This document shows, piece after piece, positions 49,001 through 58,808 of a stretch of DNA of 64,000 bases. The stretch is from Aestuariibius sp. HNIBRBA575 (GTDB taxonomy: Bacteria; Pseudomonadota; Alphaproteobacteria; Rhodobacterales; Rhodobacteraceae). The stretch covers positions 337,501-401,500 of the forward strand of contig NZ_CP162414.1 in NCBI RefSeq assembly GCF_040932005.1, given 5' to 3'. Positions within the stretch are counted from its first letter, which is position 1; each line of letters starts with the position of its first letter. The position numbers and the translations under genes are program-made. The notes beneath the pieces were generated by a model. The model saw only the letters and a list, made by a program, of their open reading frames with translations, was not told where the DNA came from and made no database searches.

Positions 49001-49014
49001 TGCATACGTTTGCA
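49001..49014. promoter_or_regulatory. Candidate LacI operator, site 2
   Basis: Exact second copy of tgcatacgtttgca, 14 bp before the ATPase start codon and about 158 bp from site 1. Together they could form a repression loop over both divergent promoters. The likely regulator is the LacI protein at 53252. Confidence 0.7.
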
Positions 49015-49028
49015 AGAAAGGCGCTCAC

Positions 49029-50075
49029 ATGGCCGAAATTCAGCTCAAGAATGTTCACAAACGCTGGGGCAGTTTTGTCGGCGTCGAGGACTTCGACCTT
49101 ACCATTGCGGATCAGGAGTTCCTCGTCCTTCTTGGCCCGTCAGGTTGCGGCAAGACAACGACTATGCGGATGATCGCAGGGCTAGAAGACCCTACTGAGG
49201 GCGACATCCTCGTGGATGGGAAGCGTATCAACGACCTTGAACCCAAAGACCGCGATTGCGCCATGGTGTTCCAGTCATACGCGCTCTACCCCAACCTCGA
49301 TGTCTACGAAAATATCCGCTTCCCGCTGCGCATGCGCAAGGTTCCTTCGTCCGAACATAAAGAACGCGTCATGCGTGCTTCGGCGATGGTCGAGCTTGAC
49401 GATTTCCTGCACCGTAAACCCGCAGAACTCTCTGGTGGTCAACGTCAACGCGTGGCCTTGGCCCGTGCTATCGTGCGCCAGCCCAACGTTTTTCTGATGG
49501 ACGAACCGCTGTCCAACCTCGACGCCAAGTTGCGGGTTTCTACCCGCGCCCAGATCAAGAACTTGAGCCACGAATTAAAAGTCACCACGATCTATGTGAC
49601 ACACGACCAGATCGAAGCCATGACATTGGCGGATCGTGTTGTCGTCATGTCAGCGGGTGTTGTTCAACAGGTCGGCTCTCCGACGGAAATATACGACAAT
49701 CCAGCCAATACCTTCGTAGCCAGCTTCATCGGCTCGCCCGCAATGAACCTGCTTGAGGGCACGATTGAGGGGGGCACTTTCACAGGTAAAGACGTCACAG
49801 TTACCGGCCTCGACAGCACCCACTCTGGCCCAGTCACACTGGGCTACCGCGCCGAAGATGCCGCTATTGGTGGTGATGCACCATCCGTGAACGCGCCGGT
49901 CTATTCCATGGAGTTGCTGGGCGATGCCACAATGGTCACATTCCGCATCGGCGGCACAATCGCGACCGTGAAGGCCGACAAAGAGTTTCGCGCCGAGATC
50001 GGCGAAACTGTCGCCGCGACAATTCCTGCTGCGACCTGCCATCTCTTTGACGCCACAACAGGTGAGCGGCTGTAA
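49029..50075 (+). CDS. ABC transporter ATP-binding protein (UgpC/MalK type)
   Basis: 348 residues. Walker [11 protein letters not shown]-loop region FQSYALYP, signature LSGGQRQR, Walker [14 protein letters not shown]-loop VTHDQ, then a TOBE domain (about 240-348). It is the energy unit for the divergently encoded permeases and first gene of the catabolic operon, with site 2 at its promoter. Confidence 0.93.
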   Translation: MAEIQLKNVHKRWGSFVGVEDFDLTIADQEFLVLLGPSGCGKTTTMRMIAGLEDPTEGDILVDGKRINDLEPKDRDCAMVFQSYALYPNLDVYENIRFPLRMRKVPSSEHKERVMRASAMVELDDFLHRKPAELSGGQRQRVALARAIVRQPNVFLMDEPLSNLDAKLRVSTRAQIKNLSHELKVTTIYVTHDQIEAMTLADRVVVMSAGVVQQVGSPTEIYDNPANTFVASFIGSPAMNLLEGTIEGGTFTGKDVTVTGLDSTHSGPVTLGYRAEDAAIGGDAPSVNAPVYSMELLGDATMVTFRIGGTIATVKADKEFRAEIGETVAATIPAATCHLFDATTGERL

Positions 50076-50125
50076 GCCGCTCGACCCGACAAACCTGTAA
50101 CTGCCACGCCCGAGGAAACCCGCAC

Positions 50126-51457
50126 ATGACGATCCGCCATTTGAAAACCGCCCGCTCTGCCGCCGCCCGCGCCGAAGACGACGCCAAAACCCGCGCTATC
50201 GTCGAAGCTGGCCTGAAGGAGATCGAAACCAAAGGCGACGCGGCTGTACGCGAGATGTCGGTGAAGTTCGACAATTACGACCGCGAGAGTTACCGCCTAA
50301 CGCAGGCCGAGATCGACGCCCTTATCGCGAAGGTATCTCCGCGGGAAATGGCGGATATCAAGTTCGCCCAAGAACAGGTACGTGCCTTCGCGCAACACCA
50401 ACGCGACTCCATGTTGGATATCGAAGTTGAAACCATGCCTGGCGTGATCTTGGGGCACAAAAACATTCCCGTTCAGTCCGTTGGCTGCTACGTGCCCGGT
50501 GGCAAGTTTCCAATGGTCGCTTCTGCCCATATGTCCGTCGCGACCGCATCTGTCGCCAAAGTCCCGCGCATAATCGCCGCAACCCCCCCGTTCAAAGGCG
50601 AACCCAACCCGGCAGTGATCGCCGCCATGCACCTTGGTGGGGCGCACGAAATCTATGTCATGGGCGGTATCCAAGCGATCGGCGCCATGGCCATCGGAAC
50701 CGAAACAATTGACCCCGTCCACATGCTCGTCGGCCCCGGTAACGCCTTTGTCGCCGAAGCCAAACGCCAGCTTTTCGGGCGCGTCGGCATTGATCTTTTT
50801 GCTGGCCCAACTGAAACCATGGTCATCGCGGATGAGACCGCCGCCGATGGTGAACTCTGCGCGACGGATCTTCTGGGCCAAGCTGAACACGGCTACAACT
50901 CTCCCGCCGTTCTACTCACCAACTCCGAAAAACTCGCAAACGACACGCTGGCCGAAATCGACCGCCTCCTTGCCATCATCCCAACCGCTGACACCGCTGG
51001 CAAAAGCTGGGAAGATTACGGTGAGGTCATCGTCTGCGACACCTATGACGAGATGCTGCACGTCGCCGACGACATCGCGTCCGAGCATGTGCAAGTCATG
51101 ACCGACCGCGACGACTGGTTCCTCGAAAAGATGACCTGCTACGGCGCCCTGTTCCTCGGCCCACGCACCAACGTGTCCAATGGTGACAAAGTCATCGGCA
51201 CCAACCACACCCTCCCCACCAAAAAAGCGGGTCGTTACACGGGCGGCCTTTGGGTTGGTAAGTTTTTGAAAACGCACAGCTATCAGAAAATCACCACGGA
51301 CGAAGCGGCCACATTAGTTGGCGAATACGGTTCACGCCTTTGCATGCTCGAAGGCTTCGTGGGGCACGCCGAACAATGCAACATCCGCGTGCGCCGTTAC
51401 GGGGGGATCAATGTCCCCTACGGCACCGGCGCGCCTTACCGCGAGGCCGCCGAGTGA
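50126..51457 (+). CDS. Histidinol dehydrogenase-family protein (HpsN-like alcohol dehydrogenase)
   Basis: 443 residues. HisD-family marks are present: [38 protein letters not shown] (Gln and His zinc ligands), [15 protein letters not shown] (Asp ligand) and a C-terminal FVGHAEQ His. It is not near any his gene. Homologues such as HpsN oxidise a primary alcohol to an acid in sulfopropanediol breakdown, so a two-step NAD-dependent oxidation of an alcohol group is the best guess. Follows the ATPase gene by 50 bp. Confidence 0.88.
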   Translation: MTIRHLKTARSAAARAEDDAKTRAIVEAGLKEIETKGDAAVREMSVKFDNYDRESYRLTQAEIDALIAKVSPREMADIKFAQEQVRAFAQHQRDSMLDIEVETMPGVILGHKNIPVQSVGCYVPGGKFPMVASAHMSVATASVAKVPRIIAATPPFKGEPNPAVIAAMHLGGAHEIYVMGGIQAIGAMAIGTETIDPVHMLVGPGNAFVAEAKRQLFGRVGIDLFAGPTETMVIADETAADGELCATDLLGQAEHGYNSPAVLLTNSEKLANDTLAEIDRLLAIIPTADTAGKSWEDYGEVIVCDTYDEMLHVADDIASEHVQVMTDRDDWFLEKMTCYGALFLGPRTNVSNGDKVIGTNHTLPTKKAGRYTGGLWVGKFLKTHSYQKITTDEAATLVGEYGSRLCMLEGFVGHAEQCNIRVRRYGGINVPYGTGAPYREAAE

Positions 51458-52491
51458 CAAACCATCCCATCCTCCAACCCTTCCAGAACGCCCTGACAAG
51501 CGTCACAGAAGAGGCCCGAGCAGCCATCACAAAAGTGGTCGCACCTGACGCGCGAATGAGCCTTTGCCATCCTTTCGGCGAGATCAAAGGCGCCGACCTT
51601 TACGATACCCTCTATGCGCCTCTCCTAAACGCGATGCCCGACCTTGAACGCCGCGATATGATCGTACTTTCCGGCACGACGCCGGAAGGTCAGGACTGGG
51701 TCGGTTGCATGGGCAACTACATGGGCACGATGACAAAGGCATGGTCGATCAACGGCCACCACATCCCACCAACCGGCCACCTTACCCATATGCGCTATCA
51801 CGAGTTCTTCCGCATTGAAGACGGCCTTGTGACCGAAGCGCAAATCATCTGGGACATTCCCGAATTGATGATGCAGGCGAATGCATGGCCAATGGCCCCG
51901 CAATTGGGCAAATTCCTTTGCACGCCCGCGCCCATGACGCAAGATGGGCTTACTGTGACGGGCGATGGCCAAGCCACAATGGACCACGTCATCGCGATGC
52001 TCACAGACCTGTGCAAACATCCAGCCCAAGGCGGCCCCGAGGTCATGAACCTCGAAACGTACTGGCACCCGCGTTTCAACTGGTACGGACCCGCAGGGAT
52101 CGGCACCGGACGCGGCATCGCGGGCTTTCGAAACTGGCATCAGATCCCATTTTTGCGCGCCATGCCGGACCGCAAACTCGACGCATTGGGTGATCTTATG
52201 TCCCACTGGTTCGCCCAAGGGGACTATGTCTGTGAAACAGGCTGGCCCAATATGCGCCTGACCATTACAAATGATGGCTGGATGGGCATCGCGCCCGCCA
52301 ACACCGAAGTCCTGCTGCGTTCCCTCGACTTCTGGCGCATGGAAGACGGCAAAATCCGCGAAAACTGGGTTCTGGTCGATCTCCTCGATCTCTACGCCCA
52401 ATGTGGTGTTGACGTTCTCGGCCGAATGTCTGAATTCAATAAAGCCCGAAACCTGGGCCCCATCATCCTACCAGAATGCGAATTCGTTTGA
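51454..52491 (+). CDS. Tandem NTF2/SnoaL-like protein 2
   Basis: 345 residues from GTG 51454, which overlaps the dehydrogenase stop (GTGA). It contains two NTF2-like halves with [24 protein letters not shown] in the first and [23 protein letters not shown] plus [21 protein letters not shown] in the second. The WYGPAGIG motif parallels WWGPTGIG of the protein at 44495, so these are paralogues. Confidence 0.78.
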   Translation: MTNHPILQPFQNALTSVTEEARAAITKVVAPDARMSLCHPFGEIKGADLYDTLYAPLLNAMPDLERRDMIVLSGTTPEGQDWVGCMGNYMGTMTKAWSINGHHIPPTGHLTHMRYHEFFRIEDGLVTEAQIIWDIPELMMQANAWPMAPQLGKFLCTPAPMTQDGLTVTGDGQATMDHVIAMLTDLCKHPAQGGPEVMNLETYWHPRFNWYGPAGIGTGRGIAGFRNWHQIPFLRAMPDRKLDALGDLMSHWFAQGDYVCETGWPNMRLTITNDGWMGIAPANTEVLLRSLDFWRMEDGKIRENWVLVDLLDLYAQCGVDVLGRMSEFNKARNLGPIILPECEFV

Positions 52492-52511
52492 CCTTTCCCC
52501 GCACACCTTCC

Positions 52512-53252
52512 ATGCGCCTTGACGGAAAACGCGCGCTCGTCACCGGTGCCACTTCCGGCATCGGCGAAGGTTGCGCCGTGGCACTGGCCGAGGCCGGCGC
52601 CCACGTCACGCTGGTGGCCCGCACTGCGGCAGCGGTCGAGAAACAGGCGACGGCGTTCCAGTCGAACGGTTGGGATGCCGCGGCGCTACCGCTCGATATT
52701 TCAGACATCGCCGCGAGCGAAGCCACAATTGCTGCCCACGGTCCATTCGACATCCTCGTCAACTCTGCTGGCCTCGCCCGTCACAGCCCCTCGACAGACA
52801 CAACTCAATCCGATTTCGACGCCGTCACCGACCTCAACGTCAAGGCTGCGTATTTCCTCACCCGCGCTGTGGCCAAAGGCCTAATCGACGTGGGAAAACC
52901 TGGCTCCCTCATCAACATCTCGTCCCAAATGGGTCACGTCGGCGGCGTTGACCGCGCTGTTTATTGCGCCACCAAACACGCACTCGAAGGCATGACGAAA
53001 AGCATGGCCATCGAATGGGCCCCGCACCAAATCCGCGTCAACACCATCTGCCCAACCTTCATCCGCACACCCCTAGCCGAGCAAACCCTTGCTATCCCTG
53101 AACGCCGTGCCTGGATCGAAGAAAAGATCAAACTTGGGCGTGTCGGTGAGGTGACCGATATCATGGGCGCGACCACCTTTCTTGCCTCCGACGCCGCCGC
53201 GCTGATCACGGGCACACATCTCATTATCGATGGAGGTTGGACAGCTGACTAA
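52512..53252 (+). CDS. Short-chain dehydrogenase/reductase
   Basis: 246 residues. Classical SDR: cofactor motif TGATSGIGEG (about 12-21), NSAGLA, catalytic Ser in NISSQMG, YCATK (Tyr and Lys), and C-terminal SDAAALITGTHLIIDGGW. Cytosolic NAD(P)-linked oxidoreductase, probably on a hydroxy or keto intermediate of the pathway. Its stop shares one base with the LacI start. Confidence 0.92.
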   Translation: MRLDGKRALVTGATSGIGEGCAVALAEAGAHVTLVARTAAAVEKQATAFQSNGWDAAALPLDISDIAASEATIAAHGPFDILVNSAGLARHSPSTDTTQSDFDAVTDLNVKAAYFLTRAVAKGLIDVGKPGSLINISSQMGHVGGVDRAVYCATKHALEGMTKSMAIEWAPHQIRVNTICPTFIRTPLAEQTLAIPERRAWIEEKIKLGRVGEVTDIMGATTFLASDAAALITGTHLIIDGGWTAD

Positions 53253-54265
53253 TGGGTGCAAAGATCACCTCACTTCAAGTTGCTAAACTGGCAGGTGTCA
53301 GCCAATCTGCGGTCAGCCGCGTTTTTTCGGGCGCATCGGCCAGCCCCGAAACCGCCAAGAAAGTAAAAAAAGCCGCCAAGCAGCTCGGCTACCGCCCCAA
53401 TGTATTGGCCCGCGCCATGATTACCGGCAAGTCGCGCATCATCGGGCTGATCGTTGCCTACCTCGATAACCAATTCTACCCCGAAGCCCTCGAACGCCTG
53501 TCCAATGCTCTTCAGGCGCAGGGCTATCACATCCTGATATTCACGGTCCCCAATTCCACCGACGGCATCGAAAGCGTCGTACAAGACCTGCTCGATTATC
53601 AGGTCGAAGGCATCATCGCCGCTTCTGTCTCGATGTCCTCGGGTCTCACCGATCTCTGTGTCAAAGCGGGTATTCCCGTGGTCCTATTTAACCGTGGACA
53701 GCCCGGTAGCGGTCTTTCGGCGGTCACCTCGGCCAACATGAAGGGCGCGGCGATGGCAACGCAAGCGCTCATCGACGCAGGGCACCAACGCATCGCCCAT
53801 ATCGCAGGCTGGGAAGGTTCTCTTACGGGGCGCGACCGCCAGCAAGGGTTCGAAGAGGCCATGTCCAACGCTGACCTGACGCCTTTCGCAATCATCGACG
53901 GCATGTATAAGCGCGACATTGCAGCCGCCACCGCGCGCCAGCTGATGACGGGCGAAACCCATCCTGACGCGATTTTCGTGGGCAACGACCATATGGCCTT
54001 CGCCGTTATGGATGAGATCCGCCAAATGGGCTTTTCGATCCCCAATGACGTCGCGATCATCGGCTACGACGATGTGCCTCTCGCCTCTTGGCCAGCCTAT
54101 GACCTCACAACCGTGCGTCAGCCCGTCAACCGCATGGTCGAGGCCACAATCGAAACACTTCTGTCTTCGATCAACGGTCAGGAAACCTATGCCCAAACTA
54201 TTGAAATAGAAGGGCCTCTGATCCAAAGAGGTTCCTCACTTCCACCCAAAGGATCATCGCAATGA
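53252..54265 (+). CDS. LacI family transcriptional regulator
   Basis: 337 residues. The N-terminal helix-turn-helix and hinge are SLQVAKLAGVSQSAVSRVF and LGYRPNVLARAM; the sugar-binding-like core follows (IIGLIVAYLDNQFYPEALERL). It is embedded in the operon and probably binds the two tgcatacgtttgca sites at 48843 and 49001, releasing them on binding a pathway metabolite. Confidence 0.92.
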   Translation: MGAKITSLQVAKLAGVSQSAVSRVFSGASASPETAKKVKKAAKQLGYRPNVLARAMITGKSRIIGLIVAYLDNQFYPEALERLSNALQAQGYHILIFTVPNSTDGIESVVQDLLDYQVEGIIAASVSMSSGLTDLCVKAGIPVVLFNRGQPGSGLSAVTSANMKGAAMATQALIDAGHQRIAHIAGWEGSLTGRDRQQGFEEAMSNADLTPFAIIDGMYKRDIAAATARQLMTGETHPDAIFVGNDHMAFAVMDEIRQMGFSIPNDVAIIGYDDVPLASWPAYDLTTVRQPVNRMVEATIETLLSSINGQETYAQTIEIEGPLIQRGSSLPPKGSSQ

Positions 54266-55263
54266 AGGGGTTTTCGAGCCGCTGGAAAGACTTTCCCGAC
54301 TACATCATCGGCATTACCAAAGAGATTTGGGAAGACCGTGGTGTTGGTACTTTGCACGACTATTACGCCAAAGATATCGTCATCCGTACGCCCATGGGCA
54401 TCTCGCGGGGGAACGACGGTGTAATGGCCGCCACCATGGCGACGATCAACGAATTTCCTGATCGCGAACTTCTCGGTGATGATGTAATCTTCTCTGATGA
54501 TCCCAAATTCGGACTTCTTTCCTCCCACCGTATCATCACGCGCGCCACCCACACCCAGGACGGTCAATTCGGCACAGCAACCGGCAGGCCGTGGACCGTG
54601 CGCGTCATCGCTGATTGCGCCGCCAAGAATGACTGCATTTACGACGAATGGCTGGTGCGCGACTATGGTGGGATCGTGCGCCAACTAGGGATGGACCCAC
54701 GCACCTACGCGGCTCAACTCATCGAGGCTGAAGGCGGGCCCGACGCGGCGTCCAGACCGTTTACCCCGGACCAAGACATCGACGGTGGCTACAACGCACG
54801 CGGCAACGACAACGCTTGGGGCCAACGCTACGCGGACACCCTGACACGTATCATGAACCTCGATTTTCACACGATTCCAAGTGACTACGATCGCGCTGTG
54901 AACTGCGAATACGCGGGCGCGCAAACCGTTCTGTCCCATGACAGCGTTACCAAATTCTGGCTCGGTCTGCGCTCCTCTTTCCCTGATGCCAAATTCACGA
55001 TCCACCACCAGATCGGCATGGACAGCGACATGCTGCCACCCCGCGCCGCGATCCGTTGGTCGCTCGATGGCACCCATTCCGGTTGGGGCACTTTCGGCAA
55101 ACCGACAGGCGCCAAAGTTCACGTGATGGGCATGTGCCACGCCGAATACGGCCCCTTCGCCAACGCGGACGGCCCGCAAGATGCAACCATCCGCCGCGAA
55201 TGCGCCCTCTATGACGAAATCGCGATCTGGAAACAAATACTGATGCAAGGAGCACACCAATGA
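54262..55263 (+). CDS. Tandem NTF2/SnoaL-like protein 3
   Basis: 333 residues, start overlapping the LacI stop (ATGA). The two halves (about 1-150 and 185-325) contain YYAKDIVIRTPMGISRG and VLSHDSVTKFWLGLRSSFPDAKFTIHHQI. It is the most divergent of the three. A shared fold in three copies suggests successive or heteromeric steps on related ring compounds. Confidence 0.75.
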   Translation: MKGFSSRWKDFPDYIIGITKEIWEDRGVGTLHDYYAKDIVIRTPMGISRGNDGVMAATMATINEFPDRELLGDDVIFSDDPKFGLLSSHRIITRATHTQDGQFGTATGRPWTVRVIADCAAKNDCIYDEWLVRDYGGIVRQLGMDPRTYAAQLIEAEGGPDAASRPFTPDQDIDGGYNARGNDNAWGQRYADTLTRIMNLDFHTIPSDYDRAVNCEYAGAQTVLSHDSVTKFWLGLRSSFPDAKFTIHHQIGMDSDMLPPRAAIRWSLDGTHSGWGTFGKPTGAKVHVMGMCHAEYGPFANADGPQDATIRRECALYDEIAIWKQILMQGAHQ

Positions 55264-56225
55264 CACCGGTTGAAATGGAATCCCGCATCGTTCGCTACGG
55301 CGACCTGCAACCCTGCAAAACCGCCTTCATCGACGCCCACACACCGGGCAGTGACCAGAAGGAAAACTTCACGATCATTGGCGGCGGCGTCTCTGAGTCC
55401 CCTGACCAACATGTCCACATCTCAATCCCGCACGGCTTCAACATTGGCGCAGCTGGCCAGCCGCCGCGTGTGACAAATTCCTTGCACGACCATCACACGG
55501 CCGAGGCCTTCTTCGTGCTGTCGGGCAAATGGCGTTTCTTTTGGGGCCGTTGGGGTGACGCCGGTGAGATAACGCTGGCAGAGGGCGACATTTTCAACAT
55601 CCCCACGGGTATCTTTCGTGGGTTTGAAAACATCGGCACAGACTACGGGATGATCATGGCGATCCTTGGCGGCGACGATGCAGGCGGTGGCGTTATGTGG
55701 GCTCCACAAGTTATCGAGAACGCCGCCGATCACGGCTTGATCCTTGGCGAAAACGGGAAACTCTACGACACCAAGCGTCAGCAAAAACTCCCTGAAGGCG
55801 TCGCGCCCATGCCGCTTATGTCTGACGAGGAACTCGCCAAACGCCCCGAACCAACCACGGCTGAAGTGCTTCCCAACCACATCGCGCGCTACTGGGATCT
55901 CATGGCATTGGCCGACAAATCCCCCGCCAAAGTTATCGGCGAAAACGGCCTGCTGCGCGACAAGCCGGGCTTCGAGGTCGATTTTATCACGCGCGCCTCA
56001 GCGTCCGAGGCCAAAACAGCGGCCAAATATCCCACCGTCCTAATGCCTATGCGCGGCTATTGGCGCGTAATTTGGGATGGCGGTACTGCAACTTTGGCTC
56101 CCGGCGATACCATGTCGGTTCCCGAAAACCTCGCCCACTCCGTCGTGCCATCCATGACCGGCGAGGCCAGCCTTTACCGCATCGTTGCCACTGGCGACCC
56201 TGCGGGCCTCACGTGGCAGGGCTGA
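55260..56225 (+). CDS. Bicupin protein
   Basis: 321 residues, ATGA overlap with the previous gene. The first cupin (about 60-145) has the metal set HDHHTAEAFFVLSGKW and a later H-less strand. The second (about 230-310: GYWRVIWDGGTATLAPGDTMSVPENLAHS) keeps only the final His. The layout recalls gentisate-type dioxygenases and isomerases, but one centre is degenerate. Cytosolic; the reaction is undetermined. Confidence 0.8.
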   Translation: MTPVEMESRIVRYGDLQPCKTAFIDAHTPGSDQKENFTIIGGGVSESPDQHVHISIPHGFNIGAAGQPPRVTNSLHDHHTAEAFFVLSGKWRFFWGRWGDAGEITLAEGDIFNIPTGIFRGFENIGTDYGMIMAILGGDDAGGGVMWAPQVIENAADHGLILGENGKLYDTKRQQKLPEGVAPMPLMSDEELAKRPEPTTAEVLPNHIARYWDLMALADKSPAKVIGENGLLRDKPGFEVDFITRASASEAKTAAKYPTVLMPMRGYWRVIWDGGTATLAPGDTMSVPENLAHSVVPSMTGEASLYRIVATGDPAGLTWQG

Positions 56226-56320
56226 TTTTCTAATCCGGCGTAAATCCTCTAACCTCAGCAGGTTAGGGGACTACCGCAGAAATTAACCTTACCCGACCCA
56301 CACGCCCCGAAAGGACCGAA

Positions 56321-57445
56321 ATGCCCAAAATCCTAACGTCCCACGTCGGCTCTCTCCCGCGCACACAAGAGGTCGTAGATTTCATATTCGCACGCGAAAA
56401 TCGCGAGGACTACGACCAAGCCGCATTTGATGCCGCGATGACCAAAGCCGTGTCAGAAACTGTTGCCAAACAAGCGGCTGCAGGCGTTGATATCGTCAGC
56501 GATGGTGAAACCTCCAAGATCAGCTATGCCACATACGTCAAAGACCGCTACACAGGTTTTGACGGCGATAGCCCCCGCAACGCGCCTGCTGACTTGAAAA
56601 AATTCCCGACTTTTCTCAAACGCTTAGCGGATGATGGCGGCACCCCGCAATACGCTCGCCCTATGTGCGTCGGCGAAGTGAAATCCAAAGGTCAGGGCGA
56701 GCTGGAAAAGGACATCGCCAACCTGAAAGCAGGCATGGCCGAACAGGGCATTGATAAAGGTTTCATGAACGCCGCCAGCCCTGGTGTTATCTCTCTATTT
56801 TTGCAGAATGATTTCTACGCGACGCGCGAAGAATACCTCGCCGCTTTGGCCGACGCGATGCGTGATGAATACCGCACGATTGTAGACAGCGGCCTTGATC
56901 TGCAACTGGACTGTCCCGACCTCGCGCTGTCCCGTCATATGCTGTTTAACGACCTCTCTGATGACGAATTCCTCAAGATCGCTGGCTCCCACGTTGAGGC
57001 TCTCAATCATGCGTTGGAAGGCATCGATCCATCCCGCGTGAGGGTCCATATTTGTTGGGGGAATTACGAAGGGCCGCACGTTTGCGACATCCCCATGTCC
57101 AAGATGTTCGACACGCTTATGTCGGTGGGGGCGAAGAAGCTGCTCTTTGAAACCAGCAACCCCCGTCACGGCCACGAATGGGTCGTCTTCCGCGACCGAA
57201 AGGCGGACATTCCCGCCGACAAAATTCTGGTTCCTGGCGTTGTCGACACCACAACCAATTTTGTTGAACATCCCGACCTTGTTCAACAGCGCCTTGAACT
57301 TTTCGTTGATATCGTTGGACATGACCGCGTGATCGCTGGATCAGATTGTGGTTTTGGAACCTTCGCCGGATTTGGGGCCGTTGACCCTGAAATTGCCTAT
57401 GCGAAGCTTGCCGCGTTGTCTGCAGGGGCCGCACAAGTCAAATGA
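56321..57445 (+). CDS. MetE C-terminal-like (cobalamin-independent methionine synthase family) protein
   Basis: 374 residues. TIM-barrel family with zinc-ligand candidates HICWGNYEGPH (His, Cys), LLFETSNPRHGHEW (Glu) and AGSDCGFGTFAG (Cys). The N-terminus ILTSHVGSLPRT is family-typical. Stand-alone members transfer methyl or other thiol-linked groups and are often not methionine synthases. A 95-bp gap separates it from the bicupin gene. Confidence 0.85.
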   Translation: MPKILTSHVGSLPRTQEVVDFIFARENREDYDQAAFDAAMTKAVSETVAKQAAAGVDIVSDGETSKISYATYVKDRYTGFDGDSPRNAPADLKKFPTFLKRLADDGGTPQYARPMCVGEVKSKGQGELEKDIANLKAGMAEQGIDKGFMNAASPGVISLFLQNDFYATREEYLAALADAMRDEYRTIVDSGLDLQLDCPDLALSRHMLFNDLSDDEFLKIAGSHVEALNHALEGIDPSRVRVHICWGNYEGPHVCDIPMSKMFDTLMSVGAKKLLFETSNPRHGHEWVVFRDRKADIPADKILVPGVVDTTTNFVEHPDLVQQRLELFVDIVGHDRVIAGSDCGFGTFAGFGAVDPEIAYAKLAALSAGAAQVK

Positions 57446-58110
57446 CCCTTGTTCTCTTGCCCGGAATGATGTGTGACGGGCGGCTGTTCCAACACATGCC
57501 GCCCCACCAATGCATGGCCATTTCTCAATATGACACCGTTCAGGAACTGGCTGCAGATGTCCTCCAGAACGCCCCAACGTCCTTCGCCTTGGGTGGGTTG
57601 TCGATGGGCGGCATCGTCGCAATGGAGGTCATCCGGCAGGCACCTGATCGCGTCACGCGCTTGTGCCTGATGGACACCAATTGTGAGGAGGAAGCTGACA
57701 CAGCAAAGGCGATGCGTCAGCCCCAAATTGACAAAGCTTTGGCTGGGCGGTTGGACAGCGTCATGCGAGACGAAATGAAACCAAACTACCTCGCCGACGG
57801 CCCGCGCCATGCAGAAATTCTAGACCTCTGCATGGAGATGGCGTTAGACCTTGGCCCTGAGGTATTCGCTCGCCAATCTGCGGCATTGCGTGATCGTCCA
57901 GATCAGAAGAAAACTCTTGAAAGCTGGGACAAACCCACGCTGATCCTTACCGGAGCTCAAGACCGACTTTGCCCGCTGCATCGTCACGAATTGATGGCGG
58001 AACTGATGCCTCAAGCAGCGTTAACTATTATTCAAGACGCCGGGCACCTCCCCACACTAGAACGCCCCAATGAAACCCGTGCCGCGCTATCGCGTTGGCT
58101 AGAGGAGTAA
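57442..58110 (+). CDS. Alpha/beta hydrolase
   Basis: 222 residues, ATGA overlap with the MetE-like gene. The catalytic triad is readable: nucleophile Ser in LGGLSMGGIVA, Asp in LTGAQDRLCP, and His in DAGHLPTLERP. It is likely to hydrolyse an ester, lactone or enol-lactone made earlier in the pathway. Confidence 0.88.
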   Translation: MTLVLLPGMMCDGRLFQHMPPHQCMAISQYDTVQELAADVLQNAPTSFALGGLSMGGIVAMEVIRQAPDRVTRLCLMDTNCEEEADTAKAMRQPQIDKALAGRLDSVMRDEMKPNYLADGPRHAEILDLCMEMALDLGPEVFARQSAALRDRPDQKKTLESWDKPTLILTGAQDRLCPLHRHELMAELMPQAALTIIQDAGHLPTLERPNETRAALSRWLEE

Positions 58111-58115
58111 TTCAC

Positions 58116-58808
58116 ATGCAAGCCTCACTACATAAGCTGCTGACCTCGGTCGACACGCCAACGGTCTGCAATGCGATCGAAGTGGCACAAGGCAAGCGCG
58201 GCTTTAACGATTTTACGCGCGGCACGATGTTGATTAACGAGCCGACCGGAGTGGTCGTCGGATATGCTAGCACCGCCAAAATCGCCGCTATCTCCCCGCC
58301 AACAGAGCCGCCCGAAATCGTGCGCGCGCGCCGCATGGCCTATTACAAACAAATGTCCGAAGCCCCACAGCCCGCAATCTGCGTCATTGAGGACGAAGAC
58401 TATCCAAATGCAATCGGTGCGTTCTGGGGTGAAGTAAATACAACGATCCATAAAGGATTTGGCGTTGCTGGTACGCTGACCAATGGCGTCATGCGTGACT
58501 TGGGCGACATGGCACCCGATTATCCGGTGGTGGCAGGATCGGTTGGCCCGAGCCACGGCTTTGTTCACGTGACGGAGCTGGACACTCCGGTTCAGATTTT
58601 TGGGCTAACGATCAACCCCGGCGATCTGGTGCACGCTGATCGACACGGCGCTGTTGTGATCCCACCAGAGATTATCCCCGATCTGGAATCCGCTATCTAC
58701 AAGATGCAGGAAACCGAACGATTGGTCCTTGATCCTGCCCGCGAGCCCGGCTTCGACTTCGCCGCCTTTGAGGCTGCTTGGGAGGCGTTTGAAAAGGCGC
58801 GGACTTGA
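58116..58808 (+). CDS. RraA-like/HMG aldolase family protein
   Basis: 230 residues from ATG 58116 with an agaggag site. The RraA fold is marked by GTLTNGVMRDLGDM (Arg and Asp of the active site) and GDLVHADRHGAVVIP. Related enzymes are metal-dependent 4-hydroxy-4-methyl-2-oxoglutarate aldolases or oxaloacetate decarboxylases, fitting a final carbon-carbon cleavage to central metabolites. Confidence 0.85.
   Translation: MQASLHKLLTSVDTPTVCNAIEVAQGKRGFNDFTRGTMLINEPTGVVVGYASTAKIAAISPPTEPPEIVRARRMAYYKQMSEAPQPAICVIEDEDYPNAIGAFWGEVNTTIHKGFGVAGTLTNGVMRDLGDMAPDYPVVAGSVGPSHGFVHVTELDTPVQIFGLTINPGDLVHADRHGAVVIPPEIIPDLESAIYKMQETERLVLDPAREPGFDFAAFEAAWEAFEKART

Noticed and set aside
50126..51457. Assignment as histidine biosynthesis hisD
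   Set aside because: No other his genes; embedded in a transporter/catabolic operon, like HpsN-type relatives.
56321..57445. Assignment as methionine synthase metE
   Set aside because: Length covers only the C-terminal barrel, and context is catabolic; stand-alone members often have other substrates.
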